From assembly GCF_000463015.1 (NCBI RefSeq), contig NC_022247.1:4836001-4900000 (forward strand): a stretch of 64,000 bases of DNA. The letters are read 5' to 3'. Made by a program: the position numbers and the translations under genes. Under the pieces are notes generated by a model. The model made no database searches, was not told the origin of the DNA, and saw nothing but the letters and a program-made list of their open reading frames with translations. Positions within the stretch are counted from its first letter, which is position 1. Each line of letters begins with the position of its first letter. Below are positions 24,826-33,129 of this stretch, piece after piece. This stretch comes from Variovorax paradoxus B4. Its GTDB lineage: Bacteria; Pseudomonadota; Gammaproteobacteria; Burkholderiales; Burkholderiaceae_C.

Positions 24826-26193
24826 ATGACGATCGCCCTTCGCGCGAAAACAGCCGGTCCGGCACGTCCTCTGCGTCCAACGCTCGCGGTGCTGTGCCTG
24901 CTGGCCCAGGGGGCATGGCCCGTGGCGGCCACAGCGGCCGACGCAGCAGAAGCAGCATCTGCCCGTCCTGCACTGCAACTGCGGATCGACGCCGGCACGC
25001 AAAAGGAACTGCTGATCATCAAGGGCATCGAGCGCATGGCCATTGCCGACGAGACCGTCGCCGGCGTCGCGCTCACCCGCCAATCGCCCAACTCGCCGGC
25101 CGCGCGCCTCATCGTGACCGGCAAGGCCGCGGGCCGGACCACGCTCATGATCTGGGAAAAAGGCCAGCCGACCGCGACGGTCTATGCACTCGAAGTGCGG
25201 CGCCGCGCCTCCACGCTCTCCGGCTCGCTCAACAGCATGACTGCGCACCAGGAAGCGCGCGATGCGGCCATGGCCGCCGGCGGAGAAAAATCGGCGTTGG
25301 TCGACCGCTCCGTCGTCAACGTGCGAAGCAACACCGTGCAGGTCGAAGTCAAGATTGTCGAGTTCAACCGCAGCGTGCTCAAGCAGGCCGGCCTCAACAT
25401 CTTCAGCACGCGCGCCAACTCCAACGGTTTCAGCTTCGGCGTGTTCACACCGTCGTCGCTGCGTTCCGCAACGTTCGGGAGCGATGGTTCGATCAGCGGT
25501 GAATACAACAACCCGCTCGCACAAGCCTTCAGCCTCTTGTTCAACTTCGGCAAGGCGGGACTAGGCCTGAACGTCGGATTCCTCGAGGGCAACGGCATGG
25601 CCCGCGTGCTTGCCGAGCCGACGCTGGTGGCGCTCTCAGGCCAGAGCGCAAGCTTCCTGGCCGGCGGCGAACTGCCCGTGCCCGCACCGCAGGGCCTGGG
25701 CACCACGAGCATCGAATACAAACCTTTCGGCATTGGCCTCACCCTCACGCCCACCGTACTGTCGAACGACCGCATTGTGCTCAAGGTGGCGCCCGAGGCC
25801 AGTGATCTGGACTACACGAACTCGCTCAGCATCGGTGGTGTCGCAGTGCCCGCCATCAGCACGCGCCGGGCCGACACCACGGTGGAACTCGGCGACGGCG
25901 AGAGCTTCATCATTGGCGGCCTCGTGAGCCGCACCACGACCTCCAACGCCGACAAGGTGCCGCTGCTCGGCGACATTCCGGTGCTCGGAACCTTCTTCAA
26001 GCAGAACAAGTATCAGATGAGCGAGAAGGAACTGGTGATCCTTGTCACGCCGCACCTGGTGAAGCCCATCGCGCGTGGCACCGATCTCGCCCCGTACCTG
26101 CCAGGTGGTGCCGAGCAGCGCGATGGCCCGGTGTGGCGCGTGCATCTGTTGGGGCCGGCTTCAGGCACGACGGTGCCGGGCTTCTCGCGTTGA
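24826..26193 (+). CDS. cpaC: Tad outer-membrane secretin CpaC/RcpA
   Basis: The secretin has about 455 residues and forms the outer-membrane channel of the Tad pilus. A signal peptide is followed by the N-terminal pilus-assembly domain (about 50-130), a BON-like stretch, and the secretin domain with QVEVKIVEFNR and the C-terminal signature VPLLGDIPVLGTFFKQ followed by ELVILVTPHLV. AGGAAA precedes ATG 24826; an in-frame ATG at 24799 is possible and would add nine residues. Confidence 0.93.
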   Translation: MTIALRAKTAGPARPLRPTLAVLCLLAQGAWPVAATAADAAEAASARPALQLRIDAGTQKELLIIKGIERMAIADETVAGVALTRQSPNSPAARLIVTGKAAGRTTLMIWEKGQPTATVYALEVRRRASTLSGSLNSMTAHQEARDAAMAAGGEKSALVDRSVVNVRSNTVQVEVKIVEFNRSVLKQAGLNIFSTRANSNGFSFGVFTPSSLRSATFGSDGSISGEYNNPLAQAFSLLFNFGKAGLGLNVGFLEGNGMARVLAEPTLVALSGQSASFLAGGELPVPAPQGLGTTSIEYKPFGIGLTLTPTVLSNDRIVLKVAPEASDLDYTNSLSIGGVAVPAISTRRADTTVELGDGESFIIGGLVSRTTTSNADKVPLLGDIPVLGTFFKQNKYQMSEKELVILVTPHLVKPIARGTDLAPYLPGGAEQRDGPVWRVHLLGPASGTTVPGFSR

Positions 26194-26228
26194 CGGAAAC
26201 AAACCACGCAAAGCCTGTGGCCGATGCC

Positions 26229-27512
26229 ATGAACGCTCCACGCGACAACCTTCCTGAAACCGGTGCGGAGACCTACCTCTTCGCATCGCCGAACAGCAGC
26301 CACATCACGTGGCTGACCGACGCACTCGGCCAACTGGGCGCGGTGGTGATCCTTCCCGCCGAGGCCAAGTCGATCGACGAGCGCATTGCCATGCTCAGCC
26401 CGGCGGCGGTCTTTCTCGATTTCTCGGGCGACCACGCCGCTGCCGCAAGCGAGCTTCACCAGCGCCTCAAGCGCGAGTGGCCCACGCTGCCGGTGCTGGC
26501 GACTGGCGTTTCGGCCGAGCCGGCTTCCATGCTCGCCGCGCTGCGCGCCGGTGTGGACGATTTCGTCGACATGAGCGCACCGCCAACGGATGCGGTCAAC
26601 ACGCTGCGCAAGCTTCTCGATCGGCAAAGCAGTCTGCAAAGCCGCGCCCGCGGATGCACGCTTGCGCTGCTTGGCGCCAGACCCGGCATTGGCGTGACCA
26701 CGCTCGCGGCCAGCCTGTCACTGATGCTCAACGACCAGCTGTCCCAGGCGGCCGCGCCTTCTCACGGCCGCAACACGCGCCGCGGAGTGGCGCTGCTCGA
26801 CCTCGGATTGCCGGCTCGCGATGGTCTTCTGTATCTCGACACGCAAAGCGGCTTCAGCTTTGTCGATGGCGTGCGAAACCTGCGCCGCCTCGACCAGACG
26901 CTGCTGCACACCGCACTGGCTCACCACACGAGCGGCGTGGCCGTACTGCCGCTGCCCGCGAGTCTTGCCCAAGTGCGCGAGATCTCCCATGCGGATTCGG
27001 TGGCGCTGATCAAGCGGCTCGGCGACTTCTACGATTTCCAGATCGCCGACCTTGGCGGTTTTTCGACGCTCGATTTTGTCGCCCAGACCGTGAAGGCCGC
27101 CCAGCGCAGTTGGGTGGTGTGCGACCAGAGCATCGGTGCCATCGTCTCCACGGCCAACATGCTCAAGGAACTGCGCACCCGCGGCATCGATACCGATCGG
27201 CTGTCGCTCGTGGTCAACAAGTTCGACGGCCACGTCGGCCTGCCAGCCAAGGACATTGCCGATCGGCTCGAACTGCCGCTGCACCATGTCCTGCCGGCGC
27301 GCAGCACGCAACTCCTGGCGGCAGCGAGCCGCGGCGAAATGCTGGTGCGCACCGCACGCAACGACGCGTATTCGCAGGCCGTAGCCGGCCTCGCACGCGG
27401 ACTGAACCAGGAATACACGTCCGAAGCGGGCCAGGCGCCAGCCAAGGAATCCAGCTGGGTCGCGCGAATGTCCCAAATTGCCGGCTTCTGGAAAAGCTCT
27501 AGTCAAGGTTGA
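26229..27512 (+). CDS. cpaE: Tad localisation ATPase CpaE/TadZ
   Basis: The 427-residue protein has an N-terminal atypical receiver domain without a usable phospho-acceptor (about 20-140) and a ParA/MinD-like domain. The Walker A region reads LLGARPGIGVTTLAASL, lacking the usual deviant-Walker lysine, a feature known for many TadZ proteins that bind but poorly hydrolyse ATP. It recruits the pilus machine to its cellular site. Its place between the secretin and the motor ATPase is the standard Tad order. Confidence 0.9.
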   Translation: MNAPRDNLPETGAETYLFASPNSSHITWLTDALGQLGAVVILPAEAKSIDERIAMLSPAAVFLDFSGDHAAAASELHQRLKREWPTLPVLATGVSAEPASMLAALRAGVDDFVDMSAPPTDAVNTLRKLLDRQSSLQSRARGCTLALLGARPGIGVTTLAASLSLMLNDQLSQAAAPSHGRNTRRGVALLDLGLPARDGLLYLDTQSGFSFVDGVRNLRRLDQTLLHTALAHHTSGVAVLPLPASLAQVREISHADSVALIKRLGDFYDFQIADLGGFSTLDFVAQTVKAAQRSWVVCDQSIGAIVSTANMLKELRTRGIDTDRLSLVVNKFDGHVGLPAKDIADRLELPLHHVLPARSTQLLAAASRGEMLVRTARNDAYSQAVAGLARGLNQEYTSEAGQAPAKESSWVARMSQIAGFWKSSSQG

Positions 27513-27520
27513 ACCGCCCC

Positions 27521-28837
27521 ATGTCCAACGATCTCGAATTCGCCGACGACGACCAGGCGTTCATCAATTCCCAGCAGTTCCAGGACATCAAGAGCTGGAC
27601 GCATGACCATCTGCTGAGCCGCATCGAAGAGCTTGGCGCGGAGTTCGGCCGCTGGTCTCGTGCCTCGATCCAGCAGTTTGTCGAACTGGAGGTCGACAGC
27701 TTCGTTCGCCTGCGCCGCGTGCCGATCAACGACCGCGAGATGCAGCTCATCTCCGATGCACTGACCAAGGAACTTGCGGGCTTCGGGCCGCTGGAAGATC
27801 TGCTCAACGATCCCGCGGTCGAAGACATTTTGATCAACGGCTACCAGAACGTCTACGTATCGCGCCACGGCATGCTGGAGCGCGAGACCGTGCGATTTGC
27901 CGATGCGGAGCATGTGATGCGCATCGTGCGCCGCATCCTCGCACCGCTGGGCCGCCGGCTCGACGAATCCAACCCGATGGTCGATGCGCGCCTGCCCGAC
28001 GGCGGCCGCATCAACGTGATCATCGAGCCGCTGGCCATCGACGGACTCTCGGTCTCGATCCGTAAGTTCCGCAAGGAGCCGCTCACGCCGGCCGACCTGG
28101 TGAAGCTCGGCACCTTCGACGCAGGCATGGCGCAGTTGCTGGAGATTGCCGTGCGTGCGCGCTGCAACATCCTTGTGAGCGGCGGCACCAGCTCGGGCAA
28201 GACATCGCTGCTCAATGCGCTCGCCACCTTCATTCCCGCGCGCGAGCGCGTCATCACCATCGAAGACACGGCGGAACTGTCGCTGGGCACGAGCCACGTC
28301 GTCCGGCTCGAAAGCCGCCCCGGCGGCTTCGACGGCACGGGTGTGGTGTCGATCCGCGACCTGCTGCGCAACAGCCTGCGCATGCGGCCCGACCGGATCA
28401 TCGTGGGCGAAGTGCGCGGCGCCGAGGTGATCGAGATGATGCAGGCGATGAACACGGGCCACGAAGGCTCAATGGGCACCATCCACGCAAGCTCGCCGCG
28501 CGAATGCCTCTACCGCCTTGAAATGCTCGCGGGCTTTGCGGGCTACCAGGGCAGCGAAGTAAGCCTGCGCCGGCAGATTGCCAATGCCATCGATTTCATC
28601 GTGCAGATCGGACGCCTCTCGAGCGGGCAGCGCCGCATCCTTTCATTGAGCGAAGTCACCGGCGTCAACGACAACGTGGTCGCAATGCAGGAGCTCTACC
28701 GCTACGAGCCGATCACGTCGCCCGACGGCGAGGAGCGCGATCGCTGGATATCGCTGGGCATAGCACCGCATTCGCCCAAGATCACGCGCTTCCGCCAGTC
28801 GCTGGCGCGCGCGCAGCAGGGAGACAACCGTGGCTAA
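27521..28837 (+). CDS. cpaF: Tad secretion motor ATPase CpaF/TadA
   Basis: The 438-residue type II/IV secretion ATPase powers Flp pilus assembly. Walker A is VSGGTSSGKTSLLNAL, the Asp box is TIEDTAELSLG, Walker B is RMRPDRIIVGEVRGAE, and the His box is MNTGHEGSMGTIHA. Length and an N-terminal helical region agree with TadA. The end overlaps the tadB GTG start by eight bases, so the two are translationally coupled. Confidence 0.96.
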   Translation: MSNDLEFADDDQAFINSQQFQDIKSWTHDHLLSRIEELGAEFGRWSRASIQQFVELEVDSFVRLRRVPINDREMQLISDALTKELAGFGPLEDLLNDPAVEDILINGYQNVYVSRHGMLERETVRFADAEHVMRIVRRILAPLGRRLDESNPMVDARLPDGGRINVIIEPLAIDGLSVSIRKFRKEPLTPADLVKLGTFDAGMAQLLEIAVRARCNILVSGGTSSGKTSLLNALATFIPARERVITIEDTAELSLGTSHVVRLESRPGGFDGTGVVSIRDLLRNSLRMRPDRIIVGEVRGAEVIEMMQAMNTGHEGSMGTIHASSPRECLYRLEMLAGFAGYQGSEVSLRRQIANAIDFIVQIGRLSSGQRRILSLSEVTGVNDNVVAMQELYRYEPITSPDGEERDRWISLGIAPHSPKITRFRQSLARAQQGDNRG

Positions 28838-29810
28838 GGTCCTGCTGACGGTGGCTTGCATCGCGCTGCTGCTTGCAGCCGCGGGGCTGCTGCTGTGGCA
28901 ATGGGCGAAAGGGCGCCAGGCACGCCAGGCGGCAGGACGGCATCTGAACCAGCAGATTCTGGCCAGCACCGCGGCTGCAGTGCAAGCGCCCATGCCTTTG
29001 AGGGATCTGCCCAGCGATGGGCTCATGACTGACCCGTGGCTCGAGACCGATGCAAGCGCCGCGGCTTCTGAACCCGTTGGGCTTCTTGAAAAGGCCATGC
29101 CCGACCGCCTGATTGGCGTGATCGAGCCGCGCGTGATCGCGCTGGGCTTGGCCGTCGTCGTGGCACTGGCCGCACTTGCCGGTCTGTTCGGCGGCTGGAT
29201 TGCGGGGTTGAGTGCGCTCACTTTGTTGGCACTCCTCGCGGTCTTCGCAATCTGGTTGCGGCTGCAGAAGTTCCGCCGCAAGCTGGTCAGTCAGTTGCCT
29301 GCATACATCGACGCGATGGTGCGACTGATCACCATCGGCAACTCCACTCAGGCGGCGTTCCAATTGGCAATTGCCACCACGGAGGCTCCATTGCGCGGCC
29401 AGTTGGAACGCGCGGCATCACTGGTGCGCGCGGGCATGGAATTGGACCGCGCGCTGCACCAGACAGCCAGCAGTGTCCGCATCGACGAGATGTTCCTATT
29501 GGCCTCCATCCTCGGCCTGGGTGTACGCTATGGCGGCCGCGCCGATCTGCTGCTGGAGCGTGTAGGCAACTTCATGCGCGACCGCGAGCAGGCGGAGCAC
29601 GAGTTGGTTGCCATGTCATCGGAAACCCGCCTTTCGGCGTGGGTCCTGGGGCTGCTGCCCGTGGGCGTGGGCGCCTTCCTCATCATGGCCAATCCCGACT
29701 ACTTCGTAGGGATGTGGAATGACGATACAGGTCGCATGCTGATCTTCTCCTCGGCGGGCCTTCAGCTGATCGGCGCCGCCCTCCTTTATCGATTGGCAAG
29801 GCTGTCATGA
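28830..29810 (+). CDS. tadB: Tad inner-membrane platform protein TadB
   Basis: The 326-residue protein is from the type II secretion F (GspF) family. It has N-terminal transmembrane helices, a cytoplasmic domain containing SQLPAYIDAMVRLITIGNSTQAAF, and two C-terminal helices (VLGLLPVGVGAFLIMA). With TadC it makes the inner-membrane platform turned by CpaF. GTG 28830 is used; an AGGGAGA ribosome site lies inside the end of cpaF. Confidence 0.93.
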   Translation: MAKVLLTVACIALLLAAAGLLLWQWAKGRQARQAAGRHLNQQILASTAAAVQAPMPLRDLPSDGLMTDPWLETDASAAASEPVGLLEKAMPDRLIGVIEPRVIALGLAVVVALAALAGLFGGWIAGLSALTLLALLAVFAIWLRLQKFRRKLVSQLPAYIDAMVRLITIGNSTQAAFQLAIATTEAPLRGQLERAASLVRAGMELDRALHQTASSVRIDEMFLLASILGLGVRYGGRADLLLERVGNFMRDREQAEHELVAMSSETRLSAWVLGLLPVGVGAFLIMANPDYFVGMWNDDTGRMLIFSSAGLQLIGAALLYRLARLS

Positions 29811-30772
29811 CGTTGTCGCCCAATCAACTCGCCGTTCTTAGCCTGGCGTTACTCGCGCTAGGGCTCATGGCAGGAGCAGGCGCACTGATTGCGGCCGAAC
29901 TGCGTCGCGCGCGCAGCGGAAAGGTTATCGGCCGCGCCATTCATCAAGTCGTGGAAGCTCCGGACCTGTCGAAAGCTCCCGCCGATGTGGAGGGAGAGGC
30001 TGGCGCCTCGACGAAGTCCGATATCGAGCTACCGTTCCACTGGCTCGATTCACGGCTCGGCCGGACGCTCGTGGCAGATGAAGACCGCAATCTCATCGAC
30101 CAGTGTGGTCTTTCCTCGAAGCGGGCGCAATTGGTCTTCTTGGTGGCCCGTGTCTTTCTTGCGCTCCTTCTTCCATTTCTCGCCTATCTTCTATGGAGCG
30201 CGGGCCATTCACAGCGCACCGTCGTTATCGTCCTTGCGGCCGCGTTCGCCATTGGCTTCATGGCGCCGAAATGGGTGCTCGGCCGTTTTGCTGCCACGCG
30301 GCGCGAGCGGGCGAATCAGGAGCTTCCGCTCTTTATCGATTTGCTGCGCCTTCTCCAAGGCGTTGGGCTGAGCCTGGACCAGAGCCTGCAGATCATGGCC
30401 AGCGACTTCTCGCACGTGCTGCGCGTGCTCGGCTACGAGCTGACCTTGGCCAACAACCAGTACAGCCGCGGTCGCAGCCGCGAGCACTCGTTGCAGCGCC
30501 TCGCGACCTTGCACAAGAACGAGAACCTCCGAGGGCTCGTGTCCTTGCTGGTGCAGGTCGACAGGCACGGCGGCGCCGTGCAGGAACCGTTGCGCATCTT
30601 CAGCGACCGGCTGCGCGAGCACCGGCGTTCCGAAATGAAGGAAAAAATCGGGAAGATCACGGTGAAGATGACCGCCGTCATGGTGTCCACGCTGATGCCG
30701 GCGCTGGTCATCGTCACGGCAGGACCGGGCTTCATCGCGATATTCCGATCACTGGGAGCTGTCGCCAAATGA
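29807..30772 (+). CDS. tadC: Tad inner-membrane platform protein TadC
   Basis: The 321-residue GspF-family protein starts with one transmembrane helix. A central pair of helices follows (VFLALLLPFLAYLL), then the cytoplasmic T2SSF domain with LPLFIDLLRLLQGVGLSLDQSL and a last helix (VSTLMPALVIVTAGPGF). The start overlaps the tadB stop (ATGA). It is the second half of the heteromeric platform. Confidence 0.93.
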   Translation: MTLSPNQLAVLSLALLALGLMAGAGALIAAELRRARSGKVIGRAIHQVVEAPDLSKAPADVEGEAGASTKSDIELPFHWLDSRLGRTLVADEDRNLIDQCGLSSKRAQLVFLVARVFLALLLPFLAYLLWSAGHSQRTVVIVLAAAFAIGFMAPKWVLGRFAATRRERANQELPLFIDLLRLLQGVGLSLDQSLQIMASDFSHVLRVLGYELTLANNQYSRGRSREHSLQRLATLHKNENLRGLVSLLVQVDRHGGAVQEPLRIFSDRLREHRRSEMKEKIGKITVKMTAVMVSTLMPALVIVTAGPGFIAIFRSLGAVAK

Positions 30773-31701
30773 AAACGCTGGACTTTTGCATGTGCTCGCC
30801 CGCCGTGCGTCGCCTGCTGGCTTTCGCCTCCGCAGGCGCCGTGGTTCTCGTCTTCACCGGCTGCACGAGCATCAAGGATCAGTACGCCGCCAGTGCGGAC
30901 GCGCAACAACGCATGGCCGCCGAAGCGGCTGCGGACACGAAGGCAGGGGCGACCGTAGACACCCAAGCGACCTATCTCAAGCTCGTCGAGCAGATGCAGA
31001 AGGAAGACCTGTGGTTTGCCTCGCTCGCGCACATCGACGCACTCGAACGACGGTGGGGCGTATCGCCCGAGTCCACACGCGTGCGCGCGGAAGCGCTGCG
31101 CCAAACGGGGCAGGCCACCGCTGCCGAAGCTTCCTACAAGCGGCTGATGGGTACACCGCTTGAGGGGGCCGGTTACCGTGGATTAGGACTCCTGGCCGGA
31201 GCGCGCAGCAACTACCCCGAAGCTGTGCAGTTTCTGAGACAAGCCCAGCACCGAGCGCCAACAGATGCCTTGCTGCTGAGCGACCTGGGCTATGCCCAAT
31301 TGCGTGCGGGCTCGATCGACGAAGCCCGGCTTCCGCTGATGCAGGCTCTGCAGCTTCGCCCTGACAGTGCACAGGCACAGGCCAATCTTGCGCTGTATCT
31401 CGAACTCAGCAATCAGCAAGAGCAGGCGGCCGCCATGATGGATGCGAACCGGATGTCTCCCGCCGCACGTCTGGCGATCAAGGAGGCCGCGCAGCAACTC
31501 CGTCGTGGCGGTGCTGTGACTGCCACCTCAGCCCTCGCTACCGGGATGACAGTCCGCGACGAAGTTGCTCCGCCACTCGTGCTCAAGGCCTCGCGCTCGT
31601 CCAACATGATTGGTGTGCGCACCGCCATTCAGTCGAATCCAGCAGCAAACGCCCCCTCGACAACCCTGTCACCGATCTCGACTTCGCGAGGTACACCATG
31701 A
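30769..31701 (+). CDS. tadD: Tad pilotin-like TPR lipoprotein TadD
   Basis: The 310-residue protein has a lipoprotein signal ending FTGC (Cys near residue 33). Several TPR repeats follow (about 120-260, for example LLLSDLGYAQLRAGSIDEARLPL), then a low-complexity tail. TadD helps the secretin assemble in the outer membrane. It overlaps tadC by four bases (ATGA) and its own stop overlaps the next ATG, continuing the coupled series. Confidence 0.9.
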   Translation: MKTLDFCMCSPAVRRLLAFASAGAVVLVFTGCTSIKDQYAASADAQQRMAAEAAADTKAGATVDTQATYLKLVEQMQKEDLWFASLAHIDALERRWGVSPESTRVRAEALRQTGQATAAEASYKRLMGTPLEGAGYRGLGLLAGARSNYPEAVQFLRQAQHRAPTDALLLSDLGYAQLRAGSIDEARLPLMQALQLRPDSAQAQANLALYLELSNQQEQAAAMMDANRMSPAARLAIKEAAQQLRRGGAVTATSALATGMTVRDEVAPPLVLKASRSSNMIGVRTAIQSNPAANAPSTTLSPISTSRGTP

Positions 31702-31731
31702 ACAAAAAAAATCGACACCGTTTTCCGCGCC

Positions 31732-32121
31732 TTGTCAGCATGCAGCTGGCTCATCGCAATTCTTGCCTTTTCGTCAGCAGCGATGGCGCAGAGCGCGGCA
31801 ACTTCCGGTTCGCCCCTCTCTTCCACGGTGGAAACCACGCAGGCCACGCCTAAAGCGTCGACCAATCCGCCTCAGAACGAAGCCGCGAACGCAGAGGATG
31901 CCGAGGAGCTTGACTATGCGCCGCTACAAGTGGGTGACGCCACCCAAGGCTTGCTGGCTTGGCAGCGCAGTGGCGATATCGCGTCCAAAACACCGCGCCC
32001 CATCGGGGGAAGCGTGGCGCAGCGTAGCTATGAACGCTATCTGAAGAGTTTCGAGTTTCCGATACCGGAACGTTTGAGTTCGACGGTCAAGACCACCGCC
32101 GGTAGCGGCGGCGCAAAGTAA
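31732..32121 (+). CDS. DUF3613-like Tad-locus protein, native start displaced by an A8 tract
   Basis: The readable frame from TTG 31732 gives 129 residues: a hydrophobic signal (WLIAILAFSSAAMAQ), a Ser/Thr/Glu-rich stretch and the conserved end VGDATQGLLAWQRSG...SYERYLKSFEFPIPERL, as in DUF3613 proteins of Tad loci. The expected start is ATG 31698, overlapping the tadD stop as at other junctions. It is followed by AAC and eight A residues (31704-31711), which throw it out of frame. With seven A residues the product would begin MNKKIDTVFRALSACSWLIA, a textbook signal peptide. This could be an indel, phase variation or transcriptional slippage. Confidence 0.7.
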   Translation: MSACSWLIAILAFSSAAMAQSAATSGSPLSSTVETTQATPKASTNPPQNEAANAEDAEELDYAPLQVGDATQGLLAWQRSGDIASKTPRPIGGSVAQRSYERYLKSFEFPIPERLSSTVKTTAGSGGAK

Positions 32122-32151
32122 GCCGCCACAGCACCTGACTCATTGCGCCCA

Positions 32152-32619
32152 ATGAAGACCATCCGCGCACTCTCACCACGCCGCCAGCGCGGCGTGTATG
32201 CAATTGAGTTCGCGGTGGTGTTCATGGTCTTCTTCAGCATCCTCTATGCCGTCATCTGCTACGGGATGCTGTTCGCGTTCCGGCTCGGCCTGCAGAACGC
32301 GGCCGAAGACGGCGCGAGAGCGGCGCTTCAATATCAGAGCAGTCTGGAGGACCGAAGAAAGCACGCAGCAGATGTCGCAACCTCTCAAAGCAACTGGATG
32401 CCGCAAGTAGTGAAGCCCACCGTGTCGGCACAGATCTGTCGAGTTGAAGGAGTCAACCAATGCTCCCCTATCACTTGCGGACCGTCATGGAGCCAACGAT
32501 GCCAAGTCGAAGTTCTCGTACAAGCCAACAACCTTGGATCGCTGCTGCCTCCTTTGCCGAGCTTCGCCGTGCCGACCCAGATCGCCGGCAAAGCGAGCAT
32601 GCTGCTTGAGTTGAGGTGA
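32152..32619 (+). CDS. TadE-like pseudopilin (first)
   Basis: The 155-residue protein has a basic leader followed by RGVYAIEFAVVFMVFFSILYAV, the TadE-type pseudopilin motif with the Glu after the cleavage region. An extracytoplasmic domain follows with four cysteines (ICRVEGVNQCSPITCGPSWSQRC in part). TadE-like minor pilins are processed by the same peptidase as Flp. It is followed after five bases by a second TadE-like gene. Confidence 0.88.
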   Translation: MKTIRALSPRRQRGVYAIEFAVVFMVFFSILYAVICYGMLFAFRLGLQNAAEDGARAALQYQSSLEDRRKHAADVATSQSNWMPQVVKPTVSAQICRVEGVNQCSPITCGPSWSQRCQVEVLVQANNLGSLLPPLPSFAVPTQIAGKASMLLELR

Positions 32620-32624
32620 AAGTC

Positions 32625-33116
32625 ATGTCCGCCACAAGCATCCGACTGCGTACCAGAACCACCGCTCTCGGCCTCCAGCGCGGTGTTGCCGCTATCGAGT
32701 TCGCCTTCGTTTTCGTATTTCTCTTTCTTGTGATGTACGGACTGGTGACCTTTGGCGCGATCTTCTACACGCAGCAAGCCGTCTCACGCGCCGCAGAAGA
32801 TGGCGCACGCGCGGCGATGCTGCTGCCGCAACCACCGGATCAGGAGAGCGTTCGCCAAGTCGTTTTCGATTCGCTTGCGCGCTCACTTGTCGTTCCCATC
32901 TCCTTCAATGCCGACATGGCCAGCAGAAAGACTTGGCTCTCTACCAACGTCACGGTCACCCCTTGCTCGGCCACGCCGGGCGCTACGAGTTGTGTAGTGA
33001 CTGTCACCTACCTCTATAAGAACAATCGCATCCTGCCTTCTGTGTCGTTGCTGGATACCAGTTGGGTGCCGGACAACTTACGGAGCAGCGCCACCGCGGC
33101 GCTTCGACCGTCGTGA
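32625..33116 (+). CDS. TadE-like pseudopilin (second; TadF position)
   Basis: The 163-residue protein has a leader ending in RG, then VAAIEFAFVFVFLFLVMYGL, a TadE-type processing and membrane segment. The extracytoplasmic part has one cysteine pair (VTPCSATPGATSCVV). ATG 32625 is chosen because GAGGTGA lies just upstream; a GTG at 32616 overlapping the previous stop is the alternative. It occupies the TadF position between TadE and TadG. Confidence 0.88.
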   Translation: MSATSIRLRTRTTALGLQRGVAAIEFAFVFVFLFLVMYGLVTFGAIFYTQQAVSRAAEDGARAAMLLPQPPDQESVRQVVFDSLARSLVVPISFNADMASRKTWLSTNVTVTPCSATPGATSCVVTVTYLYKNNRILPSVSLLDTSWVPDNLRSSATAALRPS

Positions 33117-33129
33117 GATATCCAACAAG

